This document shows positions 44,417-52,394 of a stretch of 64,000 nt of DNA, one piece after another. A program made the position numbers and the translations under genes. The stretch's first letter is position 1. Each line of letters starts with the position of its first letter. The DNA comes from a virus, in IMG/VR virus record IMGVR_UViG_3300022562_000520, positions 36,294-100,293 of that record, one strand, 5' to 3'. The notes under the pieces were generated by a model. It was not told the DNA's origin and made no database searches. It was given only the letters and a program-made list of their open reading frames with translations.

Positions 44417-45708
44417 CGTTCCATTATTTCTTTCATAGTTGCTTCAAAAGAATCCTCTTTTATATTTTCTTCTATTTCTTTGATTATTTCTTCTTCGCCT
44501 TTAATAAATTTTATCGTTTCTAAATCATAAACAGGAAAGTTTTCAAACGTAATTTCAGTATAATAATTTGAAGGTTCGCGTCGAATCATAGTAGTAGAAC
44601 CATCTTCAGAAGTTTCTTCTGTTATTTTTCTAGTTTCAACTTTCCCATATCGTGTTATAAAAGAAATAAGAGGTTTAAATGTATCAGGGTCTACAACTTC
44701 GTTGCCCATTGCTACTACATATGGACAATAAAAAAATCCAGTGTCAGTTTCACCATGTCTACCTTTATAACCCATTATAGCTTTATTACTTTTAAGGGTA
44801 TAATCACAATATATGTCAATTACATTATGAAGCGTACCAACATAATTTAAATAACCATAGTCTCGGCATGTTTTTAGTGGATCTATTTTAAAGATAGTTT
44901 TAGCTTCTGAAAGTATTTTAGCAAGAATTTCTGATACTATTAAAAAGTTACCACTACCGCGTCGTGTTTTTCTCGCAATTTCATTTGCACAATAGTTAAA
45001 ATTAATGATAAGAGTTTGTATTTCATTTTGTGTAATTTCATTTTCATTTTTAAAAATTTTACTAGCATCTATATCTTCTTTAGCCGCTAATGCCGATAAA
45101 TCCTGTCTAACTTCTTCATATACTTCTTGTGCTAATTCACGACCGCAACGAAGACATGTTTCTTCAGATATTAAACCTGTAGGTTCGGGAACGATTTTTA
45201 TATTTGTTTTTCTTGAACACGCTTCAACAGTACGACTAACCACTTCCATACTTATCTTACGTTCATCAGAATCTTCTTCTTTATATCCCAGTGAATATAT
45301 TAATCCGACAGGTCCAGCCATTGGTTGAATACCAACCAAGTGTTTAATTGCCAATTGATCTACAAAATGCTCTGTAATAGATAATAACGCTTTTTTGCGT
45401 GGTTCATTACCATATACATGATATGTTGAAGCTGAAACATATTTTTCCATATTTTCTAGGAGTGCTTCCTTGATTACATCTTTTTTAACAGGAGGATTTA
45501 AGTAATCCTTTATCATACTAACAACCGTGCCAACTAAATCTTCGCGTTGTTCCATGTAAGAGGTAAGAATTTCAGGATCTTCATTTTTACATTCTTCTAT
45601 AATATCATCATATATCCTGTTAATTTTATCTACGATTTCTTCATGTTCCATCCCACGAAACTCTTCCTTGGGTGTACTTACTAATCTACGCATATACATA
45701 TCGCTCAT
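44413..45708 (-). CDS. Diverged gp23 paralogue, gp24-like vertex candidate
   Basis: A 431-residue protein clearly related to gp23 of this phage: LVGIQPMAGPVGLIYSL, ISMEVVSRTVEACSRK, ANEIARKTRRGSGNFLIVS and YKGRHGETDTGFFYCPY all have direct counterparts. The large Gly/Ala-rich surface insertion of gp23 is missing: LGYKEEDSDERK joins the flanks directly. T4 gp24, the pentamer at the vertices and a gp23 paralogue, is 427 residues. The gene is alone on the minus strand between gp16 and gp17, with AGGAG and its own late element. The vertex role is inferred. Confidence 0.75.
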   Translation of the reverse strand: MSDMYMRRLVSTPKEEFRGMEHEEIVDKINRIYDDIIEECKNEDPEILTSYMEQREDLVGTVVSMIKDYLNPPVKKDVIKEALLENMEKYVSASTYHVYGNEPRKKALLSITEHFVDQLAIKHLVGIQPMAGPVGLIYSLGYKEEDSDERKISMEVVSRTVEACSRKTNIKIVPEPTGLISEETCLRCGRELAQEVYEEVRQDLSALAAKEDIDASKIFKNENEITQNEIQTLIINFNYCANEIARKTRRGSGNFLIVSEILAKILSEAKTIFKIDPLKTCRDYGYLNYVGTLHNVIDIYCDYTLKSNKAIMGYKGRHGETDTGFFYCPYVVAMGNEVVDPDTFKPLISFITRYGKVETRKITEETSEDGSTTMIRREPSNYYTEITFENFPVYDLETIKFIKGEEEIIKEIEENIKEDSFEATMKEIMER

Positions 45709-45735
45709 ATTTTTAAAACTCCTATATTTTATCTT

Positions 45736-45743
45736 TATTTATT
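45736..45743 (-). promoter_or_regulatory. Late promoter element AATAAATA for the gp23 paralogue
   Basis: Minus-strand AATAAATA, 27 nt before the ATG at 45708. Its presence indicates late expression, as for a virion protein. Confidence 0.5.
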
Positions 45744-45834
45744 AATTATTTTGGGTGCCATTCCAAATAGATTGGTATTTTGTGAAAAAATATACCTAAA
45801 TACATTAATATAAGTTTATTGATAGGGATTTTCA

Positions 45835-47391
45835 ATGGCACGTGGAAAGAATAAAAATCTAAAATCTCCTAATCAGGAGATGGAATATACTTACGAACAG
45901 GTTCAGGAACTGAAAAGATGTTCCCAAGACCCTGTTTATTTCATAAAAACGTATGTAAGGATACAGCACCCTAAAAAGGGCGATGTGCCCTTTAAATTAT
46001 ATCCATATCAAGAAAAAATGATCCGTGCTTATCAAGAGAATCGATATACGGTTGTTTTATCAGCTCGTCAAACAGGAAAATCTGTTACGTCCGCAGCATA
46101 CCTTCTTTGGTTTGCAATGTTCCATTTTGATAAAACTATTTTAATAGCATCAAATAAAAACGCTAACGCCATGGAAATGATTTTACGTATTAGATTTGCA
46201 TATGAAAATCTTCCTTTTTGGATTAAGCCAGGTGTTAAAGATGATGGTTGGAATAAACACGAGATTGGATTTGATAACGGTTCACGTATTGTATCTACTG
46301 CAACATCTGAAGATTCTGGTCGTGGTATGGCTATTTCCCTCCTATTTCTTGATGAGTTTGCGTTTGTTAAAGCTTCTATTCAGGATGAATTTTGGACATC
46401 TATCGCACCAACATTATCTACAGGTGGCTCTTGTATAATGACATCCACACCAAACGGTGATATGAATATTTACGCACAAGTCTGGCGTGGCGCTATTATG
46501 GGTACAAATGGATACCATCCTATTCATGTAACATGGGATGAACCACCAGGCCGTGATGAAAAATTTAAAGAGGATGAAATTGGAAGAATCGGTGAACGTC
46601 GATGGCAACAGGAATATGAATGTGTATTCTTATCTTCAGATGCTCTGCTTATAGATTCTTTATTCCTTGCGAATCTATCACCACAAATTGAAGCAATAGT
46701 ACCTAAGAAAATAGTCAATGATGTTATATTATTTGATGAAATAAAACCGTTTACAACATATTTGGTTGGTGTAGATCCATCAACCGGCAGCGGTGAGGAT
46801 TTTAGTGTTATAACAATATATGAATTTCCTTCTATGATCCAAGTTGGTGAATATCGTTATAATACAATGTCTACAAATGATTTATATACAGTATTAAAAA
46901 ATACAATAAAATATATGGAAAATAAAGGCGCTACTGTATATTTCTCAATTGAAAATAATGGTGTTGGAGCAGGATTAATTGCACTATATGAAGCAGATGA
47001 AGAACCATTAAAAACCGCAGAGTTTATTTCTGAAGTTGGTAAAAATAAATTAGGATTTACTACTACAGCAAGAACTAAAATGCGTGCTTGTGTAAATTTA
47101 AAAGAAATGCTTGAAAAAGGAAAAATGCAAATCCGCTCTAAAATATTTTTATCTGAATTGAAATCTTATGTTCGTTGTCGTGGTGCATATGCTGCACAAC
47201 CGGGTGCTACGGATGATTGTATTTCAGCAACGCTCATTGTTATGCGTTTAATAGAAGAAATTGCAGCATATGAACAGGCAGCGTTTGATAAGTTATATTC
47301 TGGTGAAATAGAAGATTGGGATGACAAAGAATGGGATGGATATGAAGAAGGCTACGATGAAAATGATGAAGGAATGCCAGTAGTTTTTTAA
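45835..47391 (+). CDS. 17: Terminase large subunit gp17
   Basis: A 518-residue packaging ATPase/nuclease (T4 gp17 is 610). Walker A SARQTGKS is at 76-83, Walker B LLFLDEF ends at D173-E174, and a coupling-type segment TSTPNG follows. The RNase H-like nuclease has D314 (GVDPSTGSGED), E373 (SIENNG) and D460-D461 (GATDD). The C-terminus is acidic. GGG precedes the ATG. A weak late-like CCTAAATA lies 34 nt upstream. Confidence 0.96.
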   Translation: MARGKNKNLKSPNQEMEYTYEQVQELKRCSQDPVYFIKTYVRIQHPKKGDVPFKLYPYQEKMIRAYQENRYTVVLSARQTGKSVTSAAYLLWFAMFHFDKTILIASNKNANAMEMILRIRFAYENLPFWIKPGVKDDGWNKHEIGFDNGSRIVSTATSEDSGRGMAISLLFLDEFAFVKASIQDEFWTSIAPTLSTGGSCIMTSTPNGDMNIYAQVWRGAIMGTNGYHPIHVTWDEPPGRDEKFKEDEIGRIGERRWQQEYECVFLSSDALLIDSLFLANLSPQIEAIVPKKIVNDVILFDEIKPFTTYLVGVDPSTGSGEDFSVITIYEFPSMIQVGEYRYNTMSTNDLYTVLKNTIKYMENKGATVYFSIENNGVGAGLIALYEADEEPLKTAEFISEVGKNKLGFTTTARTKMRACVNLKEMLEKGKMQIRSKIFLSELKSYVRCRGAYAAQPGATDDCISATLIVMRLIEEIAAYEQAAFDKLYSGEIEDWDDKEWDGYEEGYDENDEGMPVVF

Positions 47392-48035
47392 CGTGAATAA
47401 TGTTGTTTATAAACGTCTTGACTTAATCCAAGATCGATAATAACAGGATGTCCTTTATACATTCCCCAATTTGCAGCACGTGTAAAATCACCCATTGGTA
47501 ATCCATAATTACCAACAAGATCTACTAAACTATGTAATAATTCATACTTATCTTCATCATTAACAATTTCATTGAATAATTGTTCTTCTTCACCCGTTAT
47601 TCGATTATGAAGTTTTCCAGTTGCCCAATCAACATATCTAGCAAGTACTTCTGGTGTAAAACCAAATATTCTTTTAAAGGATTGTGGCGCAATTTTTTCT
47701 GCCTTTTCTGTATGAATCCACGTGGGTTGCTCGTGCTCTTCATCATAATCAATCATTGGAATGGTTATTCCTAATCCGGTAGCATAATAATCACTAAACA
47801 TTTGCGCTTCAAATTCATTTTGCGCTAATCCCTTCTTATTTTTAGCTATCTTTAAAATCGTTGGACGGCCTTCATACTCAATTTCGAACGCAACACGCGA
47901 AGAACCGGCTCCCATTTTTTTAGCCCGTTCCTGTGCATACCTAATCCTTTGAGCAAAGGATGTTTGCGGCTTATAGACAGATTTATCCCAATCATCTGGT
48001 AGGGGGGCTTCGGATAATAACTCTGATATTTTCAT
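47388..48035 (-). CDS. Protein-kinase-fold protein, possible injected effector
   Basis: A 215-residue protein with kinase-fold landmarks: a glycine loop GAGSSRVAFEIEYEG (about 42-56), a candidate ATP-lysine in TILKIAKNKKG, an NEFEAQMF helix with a candidate partner Glu, a hinge-like TWIHTEKAE, and near the end FTRAANWGMY with VIIDLGLS in place of the DFG segment. The canonical HRD is not obvious, so activity is uncertain. The N-terminus MKISELLSE followed by A looks like a T4 capsid-targeting peptide with an LSE cut site. No Shine-Dalgarno; a late element lies 6 nt upstream. Its stop shares TTAA with gp17. Confidence 0.65.
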   Translation of the reverse strand: MKISELLSEAPLPDDWDKSVYKPQTSFAQRIRYAQERAKKMGAGSSRVAFEIEYEGRPTILKIAKNKKGLAQNEFEAQMFSDYYATGLGITIPMIDYDEEHEQPTWIHTEKAEKIAPQSFKRIFGFTPEVLARYVDWATGKLHNRITGEEEQLFNEIVNDEDKYELLHSLVDLVGNYGLPMGDFTRAANWGMYKGHPVIIDLGLSQDVYKQHYSR

Positions 48036-48041
48036 AGATAT

Positions 48042-48049
48042 TATTTATC
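48042..48049 (-). promoter_or_regulatory. Late promoter element GATAAATA, leaderless arrangement
   Basis: Minus-strand GATAAATA ends 6 nt before the ATG at 48035, with no Shine-Dalgarno between. Predicts a transcript starting at or beside the ATG. Confidence 0.5.
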
Positions 48050-48057
48050 TTTTGTGG

Positions 48058-48087
48058 TTGACAAACCTATGAAAAATGGGTTAAAAT
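48058..48087 (+). promoter_or_regulatory. Sigma70-type promoter for HD-Pnk
   Basis: TTGACA (48058-48063), 18 bp, TAAAAT (48082-48087). The predicted start is about 48094, only 2 nt before the ATG at 48096, so the mRNA may be nearly leaderless. Suggests early expression, unlike the opposing late gene. Confidence 0.65.
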
Positions 48088-48095
48088 GGGATATT

Positions 48096-49256
48096 ATGGA
48101 AAAAGACTTAAAATCACTATTCATTCGCTGGTATTTCAATGAATTTGCGGAACTTGATCCGCTCCATCTTGAAATGGGCAAAATATTTGAAAATTCACCA
48201 TATCATCGTGAACGTAATGTCGCGGTGCATACCAATATGGTGGTTGCTGACTATTTGTCCCGTACAGCTTCCAAAAATGACGAAAAAGCGTGGGTTTATG
48301 GGGATCTCTACGGTGCTTTCGCGTGTGCTTTTCACGATGTTGGAAAGCCAGCCGCACGCACAGAAGCCTATAAACCAGAACGTGGTACATATTACCGCTT
48401 TGGTGGACATGAACTTATTTCTGCCCGTTTATGGGAAGATTGGGCTGTGCGTAACTGGTTGTTTCTTCAGGAAGAATTTGGCCTATCAGCTGACGCTATT
48501 TACCGTATTGGTTGGTTGATTGAAAATCATCTTCCATGGGCAGTTAAAAAAGATGAAAAGTTGCGCACTATGGCACTTGGCGCTTTTAATATTATAGGTA
48601 CCGTTGACACGTTTATTAATGTTTTGAAGGCCGATTCGTGGGGTCGTATTTCCGATGATGCTGAACAAAAGAAAGCCAATGTAAACGCTTGGTGTGAAAG
48701 CTTCATTAATCTTTATAATATTGTGGTTAATGAATACTCTCATTCTTACAAGAACGAAGATGCACCCGTTTTATATTTGCCAATTGGTGCATCGGGAACT
48801 GGTAAAACTACACGTTTCAATGAATTACACAAAGACAATTCTGATGAAATTTTACATTTTTCATTAGATACTTTGCGTCATGAGCTATATGATCCAAACG
48901 ATTATCGGAACGCTTTTGCCTTATCCTGTGAAGATAGCCAATTTAATAATAAAGCAAATAAAGTTTTTATTAATATGGTTAAAACAGGCAAGTCCGTATA
49001 TGTGGATAATATTAATGTATCTAAAAAGCGTAGAGCATATTATATCCGCGAAGCACGCAGATATGGATATAATGTTGAAGCTATATTGGCTCCTGTAGAT
49101 TTGCAGACTGTTATCAATCGTCAAAGCACCCGCCAAGATAAGTGGGTGCCAGCCGAGGCAGTGGAAAGACAGTATATGAGTCTTACTTTACCTTCGTTGG
49201 GTGAAGTAGATAATGTAGTTACATACGACAATAACCTACCTAAAATCCCTGCGTAA
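48096..49256 (+). CDS. HD-Pnk: HD phosphohydrolase fused to polynucleotide kinase
   Basis: A 386-residue two-domain enzyme. Residues 1-200 are an HD domain with H45 (VHTNMV), H80-D81 (AFHDVGKP), H105 (GGHE) and D180 (LKADSWGR). Residues 225-386 are a P-loop kinase: GASGTGKTT (231-239), then SLDTLRHELYD with the Asp/Arg pair of polynucleotide kinases, and a basic lid near RQSTRQDKW. This order matches the bacterial HD-Pnk family, which phosphorylates 5'-OH ends and removes 2',3'-cyclic or 3'-phosphates. T4 Pnk heals host tRNAs cut by anticodon nucleases; a similar counter-defence role is inferred. No ligase is seen in the window. Confidence 0.85.
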   Translation: MEKDLKSLFIRWYFNEFAELDPLHLEMGKIFENSPYHRERNVAVHTNMVVADYLSRTASKNDEKAWVYGDLYGAFACAFHDVGKPAARTEAYKPERGTYYRFGGHELISARLWEDWAVRNWLFLQEEFGLSADAIYRIGWLIENHLPWAVKKDEKLRTMALGAFNIIGTVDTFINVLKADSWGRISDDAEQKKANVNAWCESFINLYNIVVNEYSHSYKNEDAPVLYLPIGASGTGKTTRFNELHKDNSDEILHFSLDTLRHELYDPNDYRNAFALSCEDSQFNNKANKVFINMVKTGKSVYVDNINVSKKRRAYYIREARRYGYNVEAILAPVDLQTVINRQSTRQDKWVPAEAVERQYMSLTLPSLGEVDNVVTYDNNLPKIPA

Positions 49257-49270
49257 GTGGGGATTTTCTT
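49242..49270 (+). terminator. Terminator overlapping the HD-Pnk stop codon
   Basis: AAAATCCC (49242-49249) pairs with GGGATTTT (49260-49267), then CTTT. The left arm lies inside the last codons of HD-Pnk and the loop holds the TAA. Confidence 0.75.
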
Positions 49271-49277
49271 TATGTAC

Positions 49278-49285
49278 CATAAATA
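49278..49285 (+). promoter_or_regulatory. Late promoter element CATAAATA, leaderless arrangement
   Basis: CATAAATA ends 5 nt before the ATG at 49291; no Shine-Dalgarno. Same geometry as at 32580 and 48042. Confidence 0.5.
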
Positions 49286-49290
49286 GATAC

Positions 49291-49896
49291 ATGGACATAA
49301 AATATGAAATCATTCGCGGTAAGCGCATTCAAAACCAATTAGATGAAGCTGAACAGTTAGTTGAACGGTCTTCATTTTCTGCACTTCAACAAAATGCACA
49401 AGGTAAAGTCCCTACTCCAGATGGTCGTGCTAAATCTGCCAATGCTTCCAATATTAATATTGGTCAAATGGATATTGTACCATATGTTGGAACCAAAGTG
49501 CTTGACATAAAAGGCGCTGCCCAAAATACAAATTCACAAACTAAGGGTCAATCAACTTCAATGCATTATCCAAAGATTATTTTTAATAATGTGGAATTTG
49601 AAGAAGAAGACACCGCAAATAATATATCATTTAAAGCAAAAGATGGAAACGAATATCACGTTTCTCCAATTGTTTTAACACAAAATACCGTTCGTGTATC
49701 TTGTGACTGTCTTGATTTTAAATGGCGCTTTCAATATTATAATGTGACGGATAGAAGTGCTGCAATTCCAAAAGCACCGAAACCATATCAACCAACAACA
49801 AACAAAGGCCCAGTTAACCCCGCCAAGGTTCCAGGTGTTTGTAAACATATTATAGCACTTGTAGATGTTTTGAAAAAATCACGCTTAGTTCGTTAA
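49291..49896 (+). CDS. SWIM-type zinc finger protein
   Basis: A 201-residue protein. CDCLDFKWRF with the later GVCKHIIAL gives the CxC...CxH pattern of a SWIM zinc finger (about 146-191), with an intervening Pro/Lys-rich loop of about 40 residues that is longer than usual. The N-terminal half is polar. SWIM fingers bind DNA or protein; the role here is unknown. It has a late element but no Shine-Dalgarno. Its stop shares TTAA with the opposing gene. Confidence 0.7.
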   Translation: MDIKYEIIRGKRIQNQLDEAEQLVERSSFSALQQNAQGKVPTPDGRAKSANASNINIGQMDIVPYVGTKVLDIKGAAQNTNSQTKGQSTSMHYPKIIFNNVEFEEEDTANNISFKAKDGNEYHVSPIVLTQNTVRVSCDCLDFKWRFQYYNVTDRSAAIPKAPKPYQPTTNKGPVNPAKVPGVCKHIIALVDVLKKSRLVR

Positions 49897-50888
49897 TGAA
49901 TTGTAACGTCTTTTTTCTTGAAAGGTACCGTTGTAATACTTCTTTTATCTTCAACCGTATTTTCTTTTAATGCTTTCTTTATAGATTCTTCTTTTGATTT
50001 ATCAACTTCAATAACTTTTTTATCTTTGGTGATTTTCTTAATACCACCAGCTTCTTTTATTTCTTGTTTTGGTTTTTCTGGCACGACTGTTTCTTCCTTA
50101 AGGATATTTTTAACCTTATCACCTTTGGAATCTTTTTCGGTTATTTCTTGTTTTGGTTTACCCAAACCCGTAACATCTTGTAGAATATTTTTCGCTACAT
50201 CTTTAGCATCAGTTTCTCTGATAGTATTAATTTCTTCCTTCTTAGGTTCTTCTTTTACTTCAATAGGAACTACGGCTTCTTCTTTTACTTCAACCTTTTT
50301 ATTTTCTTTCTTCGGTTTAGTTTTTTCTTTTTTAGGTTCAGATTTCTTCTCTTCTTTTTTAGAATTCTTCTCTTTTTCAGTATTAGCTATATCTGCAATG
50401 GTTTTAAAAATTTTACCACTGTCTTTAACTTCTACAGGTTCCATTTTAAATTTGCGTTCAGGTTTAACCAAATCAATTTCTTCTGTTTTTGGCTTCTCTT
50501 CCTTTGGCGGCTCAGTTTTTGCCTTAGACATATTAACAATATCTTCCAAACTTTTCTTACTTGGAGCAAGGCTGATATTTTCTGGTTTTGATACTGTCAC
50601 ACTTTCACTTTCGACGACTTTAATATCACCTACCAATGGCATGAAATGGTAGCCATCTACCGTAATATCAATATGAAACGGATAAGATGCTGTTTTAAGA
50701 ATTGGTAATGCTGGAATTTTTACAGACCACTTTTTATCATTTTGTTTAACAGAATCAAAACCGAGTTTCATACCATCCGTTTCGATTATAAATCGAACAG
50801 ACATGTCCAAAGTGTCAACACCTTGAATATCTACTTCAAATTCTAAGATGTTTTCTTTATTTTTTGATATTGTTACAGAGTTATCCAT
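49893..50888 (-). CDS. Two-part protein: beta domain plus Lys/Glu-rich tail
   Basis: A 331-residue protein. Residues 1-90 form an Ig-like beta domain (MSVRFIIETDGMKLGFDSVK, then YPFHIDITVDGYHFMPLVGD) that reminds me of myovirus proteins annotated as minor virion proteins or as inhibitors of the prohead protease. The remaining 240 residues are Lys/Glu/Pro low complexity and probably disordered. AGGA precedes the ATG and a late element lies upstream. A virion or head-assembly role is inferred with low certainty. Confidence 0.6.
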   Translation of the reverse strand: MDNSVTISKNKENILEFEVDIQGVDTLDMSVRFIIETDGMKLGFDSVKQNDKKWSVKIPALPILKTASYPFHIDITVDGYHFMPLVGDIKVVESESVTVSKPENISLAPSKKSLEDIVNMSKAKTEPPKEEKPKTEEIDLVKPERKFKMEPVEVKDSGKIFKTIADIANTEKEKNSKKEEKKSEPKKEKTKPKKENKKVEVKEEAVVPIEVKEEPKKEEINTIRETDAKDVAKNILQDVTGLGKPKQEITEKDSKGDKVKNILKEETVVPEKPKQEIKEAGGIKKITKDKKVIEVDKSKEESIKKALKENTVEDKRSITTVPFKKKDVTIH

Positions 50889-50909
50889 TTAAAAATCCTA
50901 AACATCTGG

Positions 50910-50917
50910 TATTTATG
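50910..50917 (-). promoter_or_regulatory. Late promoter element CATAAATA
   Basis: Minus strand, 21 nt before the ATG at 50888, directly beside the stop of the gene at 50918. Confidence 0.45.
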
Positions 50918-51364
50918 TTAATCTTTCTTTCGGAGGTTGCGAATAGAAACTTGAATATTATGTAAAAATCTGCGCAAATTATTGACTCTAAGCTTAAATA
51001 ATTCACGTGTAGAATTAATCAAGTTGAATACTTTAACTATAATATCTCCACGTTCCGCAGCAACCATATAATAACGTTCAATATGAATCTTTCCGATATT
51101 AATTTTAAGAACTATTTGTTTTTGTGGTTTATGAATCTTCGACGGATCGCGAACATAATCTTGAACAGGTTGATAAAAGTTAGAAATATTATCAACTTTA
51201 TTCCATGCTGGACCGGGGTAAGGTCCGCCACCACCACCTTTTGGCGGTGGTGTCGGTACAGGATAGCAATATAGTGAAAAGTATGTAGTAATCAAACCTT
51301 CGCAGGCGTTTACGTTAATACCAAGCCCCTTGGTTATTATTCGTGTCGTTGCTAATCCAGCCAT
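50918..51364 (-). CDS. Putative virion protein with Pro/Gly-rich linker
   Basis: A 148-residue protein. It begins AGLATTRIITKGLGINVNAC, has a PTPPPKGGGGGPYPGP linker (about 37-52) and a basic C-terminal half (IVLKINIGKIHIERYYMVAA, then Arg/Asn/Leu-rich). It lies 8 nt after the stop of the upstream gene with AAGG. No family recognised; virion membership is inferred from the shared late promoter. Confidence 0.6.
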   Translation of the reverse strand: MAGLATTRIITKGLGINVNACEGLITTYFSLYCYPVPTPPPKGGGGGPYPGPAWNKVDNISNFYQPVQDYVRDPSKIHKPQKQIVLKINIGKIHIERYYMVAAERGDIIVKVFNLINSTRELFKLRVNNLRRFLHNIQVSIRNLRKKD

Positions 51365-51372
51365 ATGTTACC

Positions 51373-52038
51373 TTATGGTGAACCAGTACAAACTGGTTGA
51401 CCGTCAGTAGCCGAAGATGGTTTACGTTCACAAACAGAATCTGTACTAAGATTGCCGTACTGGTCATATAGTTGAAAGACTCGCAGAGGGGTCGTACAAT
51501 CGTCATCGTACACGGTTAATGTTTTGTTAATATCATCAATTTTTGTTCTATTAGTATCAAATTTAAGAATTATATCGACTATATTTTGTACAGCGGCAAC
51601 ATCAAGAAAAAGTTGTGTAGTATCAGCTTTGATTTGATTTAATGCCAATCCCGTTGTATTTGAAAGTAAATGTTCTGTTCTGTCTTCATCCCAAACACTT
51701 GGATTAATTTCTGCGGTTTGATATCTATCAGTATCTGGTAGCGATGTCCCGCCATCGGTTCTAATTACGTATTTCTTAGTAGGATCATAACCTATTAGGT
51801 CTGTAAATAGGAAAGTATAAAATCCGTCTTTTCCAGCAGGCGAACCCCCATCATCCATTTCTGTCATTATACCATCGGCGGCTTGCCCTGTTCCGGCTGG
51901 TGCCCCCACGATTAGGGTTTGTATAGCACCATTGACTTCCCAGATTCTAACCTTTGGATAACCCGGGGTAGCAGTTGCAATATTGATTGCGGGTAATCCT
52001 GCATTGGAAAAAAGGCTATTAATCTCAATCTGCGCCAT
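51373..52038 (-). CDS. Putative virion structural protein
   Basis: A 221-residue protein, ATG with ACGGAG upstream and an exact late element before it. The N-terminal half is beta-rich (YPKVRIWEVNGAIQTLIVG, FYTFLFTDLIGYDPTKKYVI); the C-terminal half contains a helix resembling a trimeric coiled coil (LNQIKADTTQLFLDVAAVQN) and a final VYDDDCTTPLRVFQLYDQYG strand pair. This plan suits a small fibre or decoration protein. Not recognised as a named family. Confidence 0.6.
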   Translation of the reverse strand: MAQIEINSLFSNAGLPAINIATATPGYPKVRIWEVNGAIQTLIVGAPAGTGQAADGIMTEMDDGGSPAGKDGFYTFLFTDLIGYDPTKKYVIRTDGGTSLPDTDRYQTAEINPSVWDEDRTEHLLSNTTGLALNQIKADTTQLFLDVAAVQNIVDIILKFDTNRTKIDDINKTLTVYDDDCTTPLRVFQLYDQYGNLSTDSVCERKPSSATDGQPVCTGSP

Positions 52039-52070
52039 TCGGCTGTACTCCGTATATTAAGTATATCATC

Positions 52071-52078
52071 TATTTATA
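52071..52078 (-). promoter_or_regulatory. Late promoter element TATAAATA, leftward
   Basis: Exact core on the minus strand, 32 nt before the ATG at 52038. It drives the three-gene leftward unit. Confidence 0.7.
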
Positions 52079-52104
52079 AAAATAGAAATCTGAGTGTTTG
52101 GAAA

Positions 52105-52112
52105 GATAAATA
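52105..52112 (+). promoter_or_regulatory. Late promoter element GATAAATA, rightward
   Basis: 28 nt before the ATG at 52141 and divergent from the copy at 52071. The leader contains AAGG and an ATG at 52127 opening a 10-codon frame that overlaps the main start. Confidence 0.5.
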
Positions 52113-52140
52113 TAAAAAAGGTAATCATGGGACTAAAATC

Positions 52141-52380
52141 ATGGAAAATTTTTCATTAATCAAGAAATTAAACAAATCAGATGACAAAAAGCCGTCACCG
52201 ATGGCAGAAGGTATTAAATATCAACAATATGAATTGGAAGTAGACGGAAAAGTACAAGTAGTAAATATTCCTCTTAGAGAAACCGAATCGTTTGAAAAGA
52301 CTATAATAGAAACTGAAGAACCATTAACACGCAAATCACTGAAAAAGATCCTCAGAGAACATCGCGGCGTTAGACAATAA
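52141..52380 (+). CDS. Small unknown protein at start of the adhesion region
   Basis: A 79-residue protein. GIKYQQYELEVDGKVQVVNI suggests a short beta unit and RKSLKKILREHRGVR a basic C-terminal helix. GGGA lies 8 nt before the ATG. No family recognised. It is the first gene of the rightward fibre operon. Confidence 0.6.
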   Translation: MENFSLIKKLNKSDDKKPSPMAEGIKYQQYELEVDGKVQVVNIPLRETESFEKTIIETEEPLTRKSLKKILREHRGVRQ

Positions 52381-52394
52381 TAAAAGGATAAAAT

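Noticed and set aside
45794-45801. CCTAAATA before gp17 as a late promoter
   Set aside because: Two mismatches; spacing is plausible, so it is mentioned under gp17 but not listed.
49918-50652. Plus-strand open frame of 244 codons opposite the Lys/Glu-rich gene
   Set aside because: Composition is the complement of low-complexity Lys/Glu codons; the minus-strand gene has a Shine-Dalgarno, a late element and an Ig-like domain.
52127-52159. Ten-codon upstream open frame before the gene at 52141
   Set aside because: It has AAGG in front, but such a short frame could be chance; noted in the promoter entry and not called as a gene.
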